Positions 48,240 through 58,200 of a stretch of 64,000 nt of DNA are shown one piece after another. Source of the stretch: Myxococcales bacterium (lineage in GTDB: Bacteria; Myxococcota_A; Polyangia; Nannocystales; Nannocystaceae); the NCBI GenBank assembly GCA_020633315.1, contig JACKDV010000001.1, positions 806,001-870,000 of the forward strand, given 5' to 3'. The position numbers were made by a program, and so were the translations under genes. The notes under the pieces were generated by a model, which had not been told where the DNA came from, ran no database searches, and was given only the letters and a program-made list of their open reading frames with translations. Within the stretch, counting starts at the first letter, position 1. Every line of letters begins with the position of its first letter.

Positions 48240-49064
48240 TCAGCGCTCGATGACGCGGGGCTGCCGGACGTCGATGGAGAACACCCCGGGGGCCACCCGC
48301 TCGCCGCCATGCAGCGGAGCCTCGGCCGGCGCTTCCTCGGAGTGGAGCAAGAGGTTGGTGCGGCGATCGTCGTCGGCCTCACCGGTCACTCGGAAGCGGC
48401 GCTGCCGACCGGCTTGATCGGGCGGCGGCTCGAAGGAGACCACCGTGCCCCCATCGTGCAGCATGGCGAAGGTGCGACCGTCGCTCACCATGAGATTGTG
48501 GGGGGGAGCCAGCTCGAGCCGCTCCGCCGTGGCGGCCAGCGCCTGCCGGATGAGCTCGGGCTCCGAGTAGGCCTTGCGCAGGCCCCCGGCTGCGTGCAGC
48601 TGGGTCAGGAACGAGAGGAAGACCAGCTCGCCGTCGCCCCGATCGACCTGGTGCCGCGCGAGGAAGCCCGGAAGCTCCTGGCGCAAGGACGAGGCGAGCG
48701 CCGGGGGTAGGGGAGTGCCCACGCGAACGCCCAGCCACCGCCGAAACCGCGAGAGCTGGGCCGCGGGCGGGGCCACGATCCCGGAGGGATGAGTGGGCTG
48801 CACCCCGAAGGCCGCGAGCACGCACGAGGCCGGAGTGCGGAGCAGATCATCGAGCGGATCGACGGATCGATTGCGCACGATGGGGCGCGACTGCACCAGG
48901 GTCTCGTTGCCCCAGGCCGCGCCCACGCTCCAGCCTCGCAGGGTGAGCTCGGTGCCTTCGGCGTAGCCCGGGAGGTTGGCGCGCAAGGTCTCGACTAGCC
49001 ACGGACGAGCCCACCCCGGGCCATCGGGATGGGCGTCGAGCAATGCGAGGAGCACGGCCGTCAC
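48240..49064 (-). CDS. Divergent class II glutamine amidotransferase-like protein
   Basis: A 274-residue protein from the GTG at 49064 (preceded by GGGG); a longer TTG reading is possible. Faint class II amidotransferase (GATase_4) features are present: HPDGPG near the start, RGWSVGAAWGNETLVQSRPI, ASCVLAAFGVQPTHPSGIVA, RGDGELVFLSFLTQL in the place of the usual GDTDSE..F..L motif, and APPHNLMVSDGRTFAMLHDG. The N-terminal catalytic Cys (Met-Cys) is missing for every start considered, and the HNG motif is not recognisable. If the relationship is real this is a pseudoenzyme. The fold assignment rests on weak pattern matching. It precedes the ykgJ-like gene by ten bases and diverges from the TPR lipoprotein gene. 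Confidence 0.5.
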   Translation of the reverse strand: MTAVLLALLDAHPDGPGWARPWLVETLRANLPGYAEGTELTLRGWSVGAAWGNETLVQSRPIVRNRSVDPLDDLLRTPASCVLAAFGVQPTHPSGIVAPPAAQLSRFRRWLGVRVGTPLPPALASSLRQELPGFLARHQVDRGDGELVFLSFLTQLHAAGGLRKAYSEPELIRQALAATAERLELAPPHNLMVSDGRTFAMLHDGGTVVSFEPPPDQAGRQRRFRVTGEADDDRRTNLLLHSEEAPAEAPLHGGERVAPGVFSIDVRQPRVIER

Positions 49065-49190
49065 GCTGCCCCAGCATGCCGCATACCGACGCCCTGGCAA
49101 GCGCGATCGCAGCGCAGCAATGCCAGTGGTGACACCCGATCCTTCGTCGGATTTTTGGGAACGAGGCCGCGGCATGGCTACTGTCCGACC

Positions 49191-50129
49191 ATGCCGGTCA
49201 CGCCCCGTGGTCTCGGTACCCTTGCGGTGCGTGCGCTTGCCGGGCTCTGTTGGCTCGGTAGCGTCATGAGCGCACCAGGTTGCGCCGCGCGCCGAAGCCA
49301 AGAGTCCGAGGATCCCACCACCCCCGACACCAGTCCTGCCGACAAGCACTACGACGTCGCGGTGGGCTCCTTCCACAACGGCATGTTCGAGGACGCCAAG
49401 CTCCAGCTCGATCGAGCGCTGCGGGCCGATCCCGACCACGCCGACTCGTACTACCTGCGCGGTCTGTTGCTGCTCAACGAGGGCCGCACCATGGTCGACG
49501 CGGTGGAGAGCGATCAGTGTCTCACCGACGACGCGTCCGATCTGCAGCGGCGACGCGCCGAGCAGCTCCACGCGCAGGCTCGCGAGTCGTTCGTCGCGGC
49601 GGCCGAGCACTACCCCGAGGGCGCGGCGGGGCGCGGCCGTGCCCAGAACTCCCTGGCCGTGGTCGATCTCTTCTTCCACGATCACGAGGGGGCGATCGAG
49701 GACTCGCGCGCCGCCCTCGAGCAGCGCTTCTACGCCGACCGCTACTCGGCCCTCGCCAACCTCGGCTGGGCCTACTACAACCTCGGCGATCTGGTGAGCG
49801 CCACCAACGAGCTGCGGCAGGCGGTGCTGCTCAACCCCGACTTCTGCGTGGCGCGATACCGCCTGGCTCAGGTCTACCTCGACACCGATCAGCTCGAGGC
49901 CGCGCTCGAGCAGGCGCAGCAGGTGGTGGAGGATCCCCGCTGTCCGATCCAGGACGCGCACCGGATCGCGGGCGTGGCTCGGCTGCGCCTGGGCGACGAG
50001 GCCGGGGCCCGCGAGGCCTTCGGGACCTGCGTGTCCCTGGCCCCGCGAAGCTGCCTGGCCCGCGACTGCAGCCGCTTCCTGGGCACCGACGACAGCGCAG
50101 GCGACGCGATTGCGCGGAGTGCTCCGTAG
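49191..50129 (+). CDS. TPR lipoprotein, Tgl/PilF-like
   Basis: A 312-residue lipoprotein from the ATG at 49191 (signal LAVRALAGLCWLGSVMSAPGC). Tetratricopeptide repeats follow: HYDVAVGSFHNGMFEDAKLQ, LDRALRADPDHADSYYLRGL, a long insert, YADRYSALANLGWAYYNLGD, VSATNELRQAVLLNPDFCVA, RYRLAQVYLDTDQLEAALEQ. Its Cys-rich end (CPIQDAHR, CVSLAPRSCLARDCSRF) is characteristic of the PilF/PilW and myxobacterial Tgl group. These lipoproteins help assemble the type IV pilus secretin in the outer membrane. The next gene on the strand is RodZ-like, and pilF-rodZ neighbours are common in Proteobacteria, which adds support. No other pilus genes are in the window. Confidence 0.8.
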   Translation: MPVTPRGLGTLAVRALAGLCWLGSVMSAPGCAARRSQESEDPTTPDTSPADKHYDVAVGSFHNGMFEDAKLQLDRALRADPDHADSYYLRGLLLLNEGRTMVDAVESDQCLTDDASDLQRRRAEQLHAQARESFVAAAEHYPEGAAGRGRAQNSLAVVDLFFHDHEGAIEDSRAALEQRFYADRYSALANLGWAYYNLGDLVSATNELRQAVLLNPDFCVARYRLAQVYLDTDQLEAALEQAQQVVEDPRCPIQDAHRIAGVARLRLGDEAGAREAFGTCVSLAPRSCLARDCSRFLGTDDSAGDAIARSAP

Positions 50130-50319
50130 CCTCGGCGAGATCGCTCGCCCGCGACCGGGGGCCGCAGCCACGCCGCCCCTCTAGGCCAACTCCTCGAAAA
50201 CACCCGGGTATCCCCAAGCCTCCCCGCGACGGGCGGCCGGCTGGCACGGTCTCGGCCCCCACGACGGGCGCTTTGGCCCCCTTGCCCCCCGGGGCGGCTT
50301 CGCGACACACTCGCCGGCA

Positions 50320-50883
50320 ATGCAAGCCGAGATGAGCCGGCTGCGCGTCGTCGCAACGGAAGCGCCGCGTCCCGTCGAGCCCGAGGAGCTCGACGTCGAC
50401 GAGGTCCCCTCGCCCGGCGGCTACATCCGCGAGCAGCGACAGCGCCGTGGGTTGAGCATCGAGCAGTTGGCGATCGCCACCAAGATCCCGGCGTCGAGCC
50501 TGCGAATGCTGGAGAACGACGAGTTCGAGGCGCTGCCCGGACCGGTGTTCGTCAAGGGCTTCCTGCGCTGCTGCACCCGCGCGCTGGGGCTGCCCTCCGA
50601 GACGGTGATGGAGCTGCTGTACGAGCGCGAGCGGGCCGCCCTGCAGGCCCGACGCATGCTGGCCCAGCGCCCGTCCTCGGCGAGCGAGGCGATCCCGGTC
50701 ACCGCTCCCCAGGCGCCTCGCGTGCCGGAGCGTCCGGCGCCCGACGGCGGCGTGGTGCGACGCGCCCTCATCGGGCTGCCCCGCGCCAACGCCCTGCTGT
50801 GGCTGATGATCGCCGCGTTCGTGGCGATGCTGGTGATGGCGGCCTTCGATCTGGTCGGCGGCGGCTCCGGGCCCAGCACCTAG
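50320..50883 (+). CDS. RodZ-like helix-turn-helix membrane protein (short form)
   Basis: A 187-residue protein from the ATG at 50320 (or 50332). The HTH_25/RodZ domain is clear: GGYIREQRQRRGLSIEQLAI, ATKIPASSLRMLENDEFEAL, PGPVFVKGFLRCCTRALGL. A Pro/Ala linker leads to a membrane helix at ~157-178 (ANALLWLMIAAFVAMLVMAA), after which only ~9 residues remain. RodZ normally continues into a large periplasmic domain (DUF4115), so this is a short form that can join a cytosolic HTH to the membrane but not reach the wall. RodZ binds MreB in rod-shaped cells; no mreB is seen here. Located 190 bases after the TPR lipoprotein gene, with unremarkable sequence between. Confidence 0.85.
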   Translation: MQAEMSRLRVVATEAPRPVEPEELDVDEVPSPGGYIREQRQRRGLSIEQLAIATKIPASSLRMLENDEFEALPGPVFVKGFLRCCTRALGLPSETVMELLYERERAALQARRMLAQRPSSASEAIPVTAPQAPRVPERPAPDGGVVRRALIGLPRANALLWLMIAAFVAMLVMAAFDLVGGGSGPST

Positions 50884-50955
50884 GCCGCGAGCTCGCCCTG
50901 CCGCGCCGACGCCCTCGTGGCGGGCGAGGAGGCCCGGTCGTATCATCCGCGCGCC

Positions 50956-52311
50956 ATGGCGGCGACGCGGACGCGGAAGATCCAGATCCTCCACACGCTG
51001 CTGCGTGCGGGGGACAACCGACGTCTGCGTCGCACCCTGGCCCGGCAGGACGACGTCCAGATCGCCAGCCAGCTCGACAACCTCGACGTCGAGGACCAGC
51101 TGCGGGTGATGCAGCTGCTGCCCAACGACCGCCGGCCCGAGGTGGTCGAGGCCATGCGCCACGAGACCGCGGCCGAGCTGGTGGCCCGCCTGGCCCCCGA
51201 GGAGGCAGCCAAGCTCCTCGACGAGCTCGAGGTCGACGACGTCGTCGACATCCTGGGGCGCATCGACGAGGAGCAGCTCCGCCAGATCCTGGGCCGCCTC
51301 GACGTGGACGACGCCAACGAGCTCGAGGAGCTGCTGGCGTACGACGAGAACACCGCGGGCGGCCTCATGTCGCCCCAGTACTTCCAGATCTCCCCCGACG
51401 CCACGGTGGGCGACGCCCTGTCGATGATCCAGGACGAGGAGGAGCCGCCCGAGACCGCCTTCTACGTGTACGCGGTCGACGTGGACGGGCGCCTGGTGGG
51501 GGTGTGCTCGCTGCGGATGCTGGTGATAAGCCGCCCCAGCGAGAAGATCCGCGACGTGATGGAGCGGGACGTCGTGCGGGTGACCGCCGACACCGACCAG
51601 GAGGAGGTGGCGGAGATCGTCAGCCGCTACGACCTGCTGGCCGTGCCCGTGGTCGACGAGTTCGACGTGATGCTGGGCCTGGTCGAGGTCGACGACGTGG
51701 TCGACGTGATCCGCGAGGAGGCCACCGAGGACATCCTCAAGATGGCGGGCGCCGGCGAGGAGCTGGCCGAGGCGCGGACCTTCTCGGGCAGCTTCCGGGT
51801 GCGCTGGCGCTGGCTGCTGGCCGCGGCGGCGGGCGGCACCGCGGCCGCGCTCTCGCTGTCGGGCTTCGACGAGGCGCTGGCCTCCGTGCCCGCGCTGGCC
51901 TTCTTCATGCCGGTGGTGGCGGGGATGGGCGGCAACGTGGGCATGCAGAGCTCCACCATCGTGGTCCGCGGCCTCGCGGTGGGCTTCGTGGAGGCCAGCC
52001 GCGTGCGCCGGCTGGTGGTCCGCGAGGTCTCGCTGGGCGCCAGCCTGGGCCTCATCTACGGCCTGCTCATCGCCCTGGCCTCCGTCGCGGTGGGGGAGGG
52101 CGTCGACCCCCTGCGCCTGGGCGCGGTGGTCATGCTGGGCACCGCCGGCTCCATGACCATCGCGGCCGCCGTGGGCACCTGCACCCCGCTGGTGCTCGAT
52201 CGCTTCGGGGTCGATCCCGCCGTGGCCACCGGCCCCTTCGTCACCACCTCGGTCGACGTCATGGGGCTCATCTTCTACTTCTGGCTGGCCACGGTGCTCA
52301 TCGGGATCTGA
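50956..52311 (+). CDS. mgtE: Magnesium transporter MgtE
   Basis: A 451-residue MgtE-type Mg2+ channel. The N-terminal domain is a superhelix (LLPNDRRPEVVEAMRHETAA, ELVARLAPEEAAKLLDELEV, DDVVDILGRIDEEQLRQILG), ending with the conserved YDENTAGGLMSPQYFQI. Two CBS domains follow (~150-250), then five membrane helices from ~285 (WLLAAAAGGTAAALSLSGF, FFMPVVAGMGGNVGMQSSTI, LGASLGLIYGLLIALASVAV, GSMTIAAAVGTCTPLVLDRF, TTSVDVMGLIFYFWLATVLI). The family pore signature GMGGNVGMQSST and the GVDPAVATGPFVTT segment are both present. Normal length. The ATG at 50956 follows the RodZ-like stop by 72 bases. recO begins 18 bases after the stop, so the two may be co-transcribed. Confidence 0.97.
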   Translation: MAATRTRKIQILHTLLRAGDNRRLRRTLARQDDVQIASQLDNLDVEDQLRVMQLLPNDRRPEVVEAMRHETAAELVARLAPEEAAKLLDELEVDDVVDILGRIDEEQLRQILGRLDVDDANELEELLAYDENTAGGLMSPQYFQISPDATVGDALSMIQDEEEPPETAFYVYAVDVDGRLVGVCSLRMLVISRPSEKIRDVMERDVVRVTADTDQEEVAEIVSRYDLLAVPVVDEFDVMLGLVEVDDVVDVIREEATEDILKMAGAGEELAEARTFSGSFRVRWRWLLAAAAGGTAAALSLSGFDEALASVPALAFFMPVVAGMGGNVGMQSSTIVVRGLAVGFVEASRVRRLVVREVSLGASLGLIYGLLIALASVAVGEGVDPLRLGAVVMLGTAGSMTIAAAVGTCTPLVLDRFGVDPAVATGPFVTTSVDVMGLIFYFWLATVLIGI

Positions 52312-52329
52312 CCCGAGGGGGATGCGAGC

Positions 52330-53124
52330 ATGGGCGTCCCCGGCGAGCGCAGCCCGGCCGTGGTGCTGGCGACCCGAGCGCTGGGCGAGGCCGATCTGCT
52401 GGTGGTGCTGCTGACCCCCGGCCGGGGCAAGGTGCGGGCGGCGGCCCGTCACGCCCGCAAGAGCCGGCGCCGCTTCCCGGGGGGGATCGGCGGCGGGTCG
52501 GTGGGCGAGGCCACCCTCGCGCTGCGCAGCGGGGGGCTGTCGCGGCTGGAGTCCTTCGTGCCCGCCCGGGATCACGGCGCCCTCGGCCGCGATCTCACCC
52601 GCTTCGCCTACGTGGCCTACCTGTGCGAGCTGACCGATGCGCTGGTGCACGAGCCCGAGCCCGACCCCGAGCTGTTCTCGGCGCTGTGCGAGGCGATCGC
52701 CCGCACCATGGACGAGCCGCCCCGAGCGGTGGTGCTGCGGCGCTACGAGCTGCGGCTGCTGCGATCGCTGGGCCTGCTGCCCGCGCTCGACCAGTGCGCC
52801 GTGTGTGGCGAGCCCCTGGCGCCGGGCCCCACCGTGCCCCTCGACGACGCCCGCGGCGGCACCCTGTGCCTGCAGCACGGCAAGGGAGCCCCGCGGCGGC
52901 CGGCCCCCCAGCTCGCCGCGGCCCAGCGGCTGCTCGAGGCGGCCGCCGACGCCGACGTGGACCAGGCCCTGGCCGAGGTGGAGGCCCAGCCCCCGATGGT
53001 CCGGCGAGGCCTGCGAGATCTGGCCATGGGCTGGGTGCGGGGGCACCTGCGCCGGCCGCTGCGCTCGCGGGAGTTCTTCGCCAAGCTCGGCCCTGGCGAA
53101 GGGCGCCCCGGCGACGACAGCTAG
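52330..53124 (+). CDS. recO: DNA repair protein RecO
   Basis: A 264-residue RecO. It helps RecR load RecA onto SSB-coated DNA in the RecFOR pathway. The N-terminal OB-fold (AVVLATRALGEADLLVVLLT, GRGKVRAAARHARKSRRRFP) and helical middle (RFAYVAYLCELTDALVHEPE, LRRYELRLLRSLGLLPALDQ) are followed by a zinc-binding cluster (CAVCG, then CLQH). The tail is RGLRDLAMGWVRGHLRRPLR. Features and length are typical. GAGGGGG lies about ten bases before the ATG. It follows mgtE by 18 bases. Confidence 0.95.
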   Translation: MGVPGERSPAVVLATRALGEADLLVVLLTPGRGKVRAAARHARKSRRRFPGGIGGGSVGEATLALRSGGLSRLESFVPARDHGALGRDLTRFAYVAYLCELTDALVHEPEPDPELFSALCEAIARTMDEPPRAVVLRRYELRLLRSLGLLPALDQCAVCGEPLAPGPTVPLDDARGGTLCLQHGKGAPRRPAPQLAAAQRLLEAAADADVDQALAEVEAQPPMVRRGLRDLAMGWVRGHLRRPLRSREFFAKLGPGEGRPGDDS

Positions 53125-53232
53125 GGCCGTGATCGACGTCACCCGAGGGGGCCCCGGCCGCGCCGCCCGGGCCGAGCCAGGTGGTCCCCGGGCCGTGGGG
53201 CCCCGATGGGCGCTGTGGTAGCGTTCCCGCCG

Positions 53233-55284
53233 ATGCGCACCCGAACCGGGACCGCCGCGGCCCTCGGGTCGCTGCTGACGATGGCGCTGGGCTCGGCCTG
53301 CCAGGCCGAGAACCTCGGTCATTCGCCGCCGGGCGACCAGTTCTTCTTCCCCGCCGGCGTGCTCATCGATCCGTTCTACGAGGCGCCGCCGCCCGACGGG
53401 CTCGCCAGCGATCCGCCCGACCTCGACGCGGTGGTGCTGCCCGAGATCGTGTCGCAGGTGCCGGGCCCTCGCTACCTCTACGTCTCCAACGGCAACAACG
53501 ACCGCACCTACAACGCGGGAACGCTGATGGCGATCGACCTCGATGCGTTCTGGCGGGCCTGGTACGAGCCCTACCCGGACGGCGCCGCGGCGCTGTGCCT
53601 CGAGCGACGGGCCGCGGCCGAGCTCGCGCTCGCCGACGCGCCCCAGCAGCTCGCCGACGTGGACGCCCTGCCCGAGGACGAGCGCGACGCGGCCCGCGAG
53701 GCGGTCTACGACGGGCTGCGCTCGGTGGTGACCGCGGCCCGCGAGGCCTGCGATCCCCGGCGGGGCCGCCTCGATCCCTACTGCGGCGACACGCGCTGCG
53801 TGCTGCCGCCCGGCTCCGGCGTGACCGAGGACCAGCCCTGCCGACGCCTGCCGCTGCTGCCCCACGTGGTGGAGTGCGACGAGGGCCCCTTCGTGGTGGC
53901 CAAGGCCCACGTGGGCGACTTCGCGACCACCCTGGCCGCCTCGATCGAGACCGACGGCGGCGAGAGCTTCGCCCGGCTGTGGCTGCCCGTGCGCGGCGAT
54001 CCCAGCGTGACCTTCGTGGACGTGCACGACCAGGGCAGCGTCCTCGCCATGGACTGCGACCAGGGCGACGACCCCCTCGATCCCGACCTGTGCGGCGACA
54101 GCCATCGCCTGGATCACCTGCTGAGCAACGACGATCTCGATCCCCTCGCTCGCGAGCCCTTCAATGCGCTGGTGTGGGAGCAGGACGAGGCCTTGGCCGG
54201 CGGCTCCGATCGCGAGCGGCTGGTGTTCGTGGCCCATTCCGATGGCTCCCAGCTCACCGTGATCGATCTCGACGGGGTGGGCCGCGACCCCGAGCCCACC
54301 ATCGTGGACCTCGCTCCGCTCTACCAGGTGGGCGCCGGATCGGCCGGCGGCTTCGGCCTCGCCACGCGGCCGTGCTTCGAGGCGGGGCAGGGGCCGCTGG
54401 GCGCCCTCGATCCCGAGCCCAACGTGCCGACCCTCACCCAGGGCTGCCGCCGCCCGCTGGTCTACTCGAGCATGCGCTTCGTGGGGCAGCTGGTGAGCTT
54501 CACCGCCAGCGGCCTCGACGTGGGCGCCGAGGTGGAGGGCATCGTGCCCGCCGCCGAGCGCGAGGGCTGCACCATCGAGGTCAACCAAGGCTGCGACCTC
54601 GCCGACCCGAGCACCTGCACCGCCGCCTGCGGCTCGAGCTGCGTGGAGGTCTACGCGGGGCCCTACTGCGCCACCCCCGAGCAGCTCGGCCTGGTCGACG
54701 CCGACCCCGACGACGACGAGGATCCGCAGGGGCAGTCCTGCGCCGTGCAGTGCGAGCCCCGGGTCCGCAGCGCGCGGCCGATCCTGCCGTCGCTGCTGTT
54801 CGACTCCAGCCTCACCTCGGCCCCGGTGCTGGGCGACATGGCCTTCGCCGATCCGCGGGGCGACCAGCTGCTGGTGCTGCAGACCAACCCCGGCGCGCTC
54901 CTGTCGATGGACACCTCGCTCACCGTGGACGGCGAGCCCCGCGACATCCCCTCGGCGCCGCCCATCGAGATCTGCGCCGAGCCCTCGCGCATGAAGATCT
55001 ACACCGAGCGCGACGACGCGGGGCGCCCGCTGCAGCGCTTCGCGCTCATCACCTGCTTCCGGGCCGCGCTGGTCTACGTGGTCGACCTGGAGGCGCTGCG
55101 GGTGGTCGACGCCATCGTGGTCGGCACCGGCCCCCACGACATCGCGATCGACGACGCCCGCGAGGTGGCGTACGTGATCAACAACCTCGAGTTCTCCGTC
55201 AGCGTGATCGATCTCGGCCGCCGCCGTCCGACCCGCTTCCAAGAGCTGGCCCGCCTCGGGCTGCAGGATCCGTTCTCGCAATGA
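53233..55284 (+). CDS. Large cysteine-rich beta-propeller-type lipoprotein
   Basis: A 683-residue lipoprotein from the ATG at 53233 (signal ALGSLLTMALGSAC). It contains repeated blade-like segments typical of YncE/NHL-style propellers: RYLYVSNGNNDRTYNAGTLM, RLVFVAHSDGSQLTVIDLDG, DQLLVLQTNPGALLSMDTSL, ALVYVVDLEALRVVDAIVVG, GPHDIAIDDAREVAYVINNL. Cysteines are frequent in the middle (CDLADPSTCTAACGSSC). Such proteins probably bind ligands or partners at the cell surface; no catalytic motif is seen. The stop overlaps the next gene's ATG (ATGA at 55281-55284), so the two giant lipoproteins are translationally coupled and probably work as a pair. Confidence 0.88.
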   Translation: MRTRTGTAAALGSLLTMALGSACQAENLGHSPPGDQFFFPAGVLIDPFYEAPPPDGLASDPPDLDAVVLPEIVSQVPGPRYLYVSNGNNDRTYNAGTLMAIDLDAFWRAWYEPYPDGAAALCLERRAAAELALADAPQQLADVDALPEDERDAAREAVYDGLRSVVTAAREACDPRRGRLDPYCGDTRCVLPPGSGVTEDQPCRRLPLLPHVVECDEGPFVVAKAHVGDFATTLAASIETDGGESFARLWLPVRGDPSVTFVDVHDQGSVLAMDCDQGDDPLDPDLCGDSHRLDHLLSNDDLDPLAREPFNALVWEQDEALAGGSDRERLVFVAHSDGSQLTVIDLDGVGRDPEPTIVDLAPLYQVGAGSAGGFGLATRPCFEAGQGPLGALDPEPNVPTLTQGCRRPLVYSSMRFVGQLVSFTASGLDVGAEVEGIVPAAEREGCTIEVNQGCDLADPSTCTAACGSSCVEVYAGPYCATPEQLGLVDADPDDDEDPQGQSCAVQCEPRVRSARPILPSLLFDSSLTSAPVLGDMAFADPRGDQLLVLQTNPGALLSMDTSLTVDGEPRDIPSAPPIEICAEPSRMKIYTERDDAGRPLQRFALITCFRAALVYVVDLEALRVVDAIVVGTGPHDIAIDDAREVAYVINNLEFSVSVIDLGRRRPTRFQELARLGLQDPFSQ

Positions 55285-58200
55285 ACAGGCCGTTCCGCCC
55301 GCTTCGCTCGCTGCGCCCGGCCCCCTGGTGCCTGGCGCTGGTCGCCCTGCTCGGCTGCCGGGACGACGATCGCACCCTGGTCCCCAACCGCGTGCTCGAT
55401 CGCCCGCTCGACGTGGTCCTCGCCTGCGTGCGCGACAACGGCGAGGCGATCGAGGTGCTGTCGCTCAACGAGTGCGACGGGGCCGCGAGCGGCCGCTGCT
55501 CCACCCCCGACTCGCCCACCAACCAGCTCATCGGCTTCGTGGCCAACTCGGAGCGCAACGAGCTGGCGATGTTCCGCTACTGCGACAAGGACTCCGCGCT
55601 GGTCGACCTCGACCGCGAGGCCCCGGGCTACAATTTCATCCCCGCCGGCCACCTGCCCTCGGCCCTCACCATCACCGATGACTCCTGCCGGGTGCTCTCG
55701 GCCAACACGGGGAGCTGCGACCTCACCGTGCTCGACGTGGCGGGCTTCGCCGCCTACGCCGTCGACACCCCGCTGAGCGGGCAGGACGCCCCGCAGCTGC
55801 CCGCGGCGAGCAGCCTGGTCTCCACCCTCGTGCCGCGGCGCAGCGACGGCCTGCCCCTGGCCGCCTCGCCCGGCTCGGTGATCGCGGCGCCCGACTTCCT
55901 GTCGCTGGCCAGCGACGGCACCGGCCTGCCCTCGGGCGACACCGGGGACGGCGGCGACGACATGGGCGGCAGCGACGACAGCACCTTCGAGCCCGGCGGC
56001 AGCGGGGGCGCGGCCGATGACGGCGGCGCCACCCCCGACGACATCGCGGGCCTGGTCTGCGACGTGCAGCGCCCGGCCAGCGTGTACGTGGCCTTCCCCT
56101 CGTGCCAGCTCGTGGCCGAGATCAGCATCGGCACCCAGACGATCCTGCAGAGCCGCCGCTTCGTGACCAACGCCGACGGCACGGTCGAGATCATCGACAC
56201 CGGCACCGACCCGCTGTGCCCGGTGGACTGCCCCGCGCAGCTCGAGGGCCAGGCCCCCGAGGAGATCGAGCTGGTCGATCCCGACGGGGTGTTCCCCACC
56301 ACGCTCGAGCTGGTGCCCGACCCCGACCCCGACCGCACCGCCGACGAGCGCAACGAGGTCGTCACCTACTCCACGCTGTTCGTGGGCGGGCCGGGCTCCG
56401 ACGAGGTCTACGAGATCGAGATCGACGAGGACGGCCGCTTCGCCGACGAGGTGCAGGCGCTGCCCCTCGAGGACGCCCAGGGCGTGCACGCGATCCGGGC
56501 CACCCCGGTGGCCTCGGTGCTCGGCGAGACCCTGCAGTACCTCTACGTGATCGCGGGCGACGGCTCGACCCACGTGGTGCGCCGCGATCCCGATCGCGGC
56601 TCGCTGGGGGTGGAGTGCGACACCCAGATCGACCCCGTGCTCGAGCCCCCCAGCGCCTGCGTGCCGCTCGACCCCGGCCAGCTCGGCAACGAGCTCAGCC
56701 GCCGGCCCTTCGCGGTGGGCCCGGGCATCCGCGCCGGCAACGGCGTGACGGTCAACGACTGGGTGTTCCACGACGTGAGCGAGGCCCAGGCCCGCGAGCA
56801 CTGCGGCATCGACGAGACCCAGGCCATCAGCGCCCAGAACCGGCACACCCCCTTGTGCTCGGCCGGCGTGGTGGGCGTGGGCGTGACCTCGCTGGGCACG
56901 GTGGTCTACTCGAGCTTCGGCCAGTTCCTCTCCGACGAGCGGGTCGACCCCGGCACCGATCCGGTGGGGATCATGAACGTGCAGGTGCGACCGCACTCGC
57001 TGTGGCCCGCCGTCGATCCCTTCGTGACCGATCCGGTGCCCGACTCGCTGCCGCTGGTGACCGACGAGGAGCCCGGGCGGGCGCTGCCCGGCGGGGGAGG
57101 GGACGCCCAGAGCCTCTCGCCCTCGCTGCGCCGCATCGACCTGGCCTACGCGACCGGGGCCGGGGTGTCCGAGGAGCAGCAGGCGATCTCCGACGCGCTG
57201 GGTGGCGTGACCAACGTCGACCAGCTCGGCAGCCTCGAGGGCGAGGCGCTCTACGAGAACGGGGCGCCGCGGGTGTCGGTGCGCGACTTCCAGCAGTGGG
57301 GCGCGCAGACCTGGTCGCTCGAGTGGGAGCCCACCATCCCCGGCACCCCCAGCACCACCGGCCTGCTCCAGTGCGACTCGCACGGCAGCGATGGCGAGCC
57401 CGGTCCCACCTGCCGCAACCAGGAGCCCGACGACGCGCGCCTCTCCGACGAGAGCGCCGCCTTCTGCGAGGAGGGCGTGCTGGCCGGGGACAAGCTGGTG
57501 CTGCTCGGCTGCAGCGACGACGACAGCTGTGGCCTGGGCCAGCGCTGCCTGCGTGACCCCACCGCGCCCAGCACCTCCACCGGCATCTGCGTGAGCGAGG
57601 CGGCCTACGATCGGGACCGCGACGCGCTGCGCGACCTGTGCGGGTCGTTCATCGGCGATCCCTGCGGGGCCGCCGTTCGCGAGTACCGAATCACCCGCGC
57701 CACCAACGACGAGCTGTGGCTGGCCGCCTTCGACCAGCCGCGACGCACCGTGGTGCGCGACCTGGGCCCCGACGAGGCCGACGACCCCGAGGACGGCGTG
57801 CCCGAGATCGTCCTGCGCGAGTACGAGACCCGGCTGTCGTGCGAGGCGCCCATTCGCCACGTGACCCCCGAGACCTGCCAGGTCGACGCCGACTGCCTCG
57901 ACGATCCCTACGACCTGGTCGGCGACGAGCCCAACCTGCGGGGCGGCATGGTCTGCGATCTCGGCCGTCCCGACGCCGACGGCCTGGGCCGGTGCACGGG
58001 CGAGCAGCCCGACGGCGGCTGCAACGACGACGAGGACTGCCGCGGCCTGGGCCTGCAGTACGTCTGCGTCGACTCGCTGTGCCGGGCGCCCTGCGACCTG
58101 TGTGCACCCACCGGCGGCGAGCAGCCCCCGCGTCCCTGTGACACCCAGTTCACCGTGGCGGGCGATCGCGACGAGAACGGCAACCCGGTGATCTACACCC

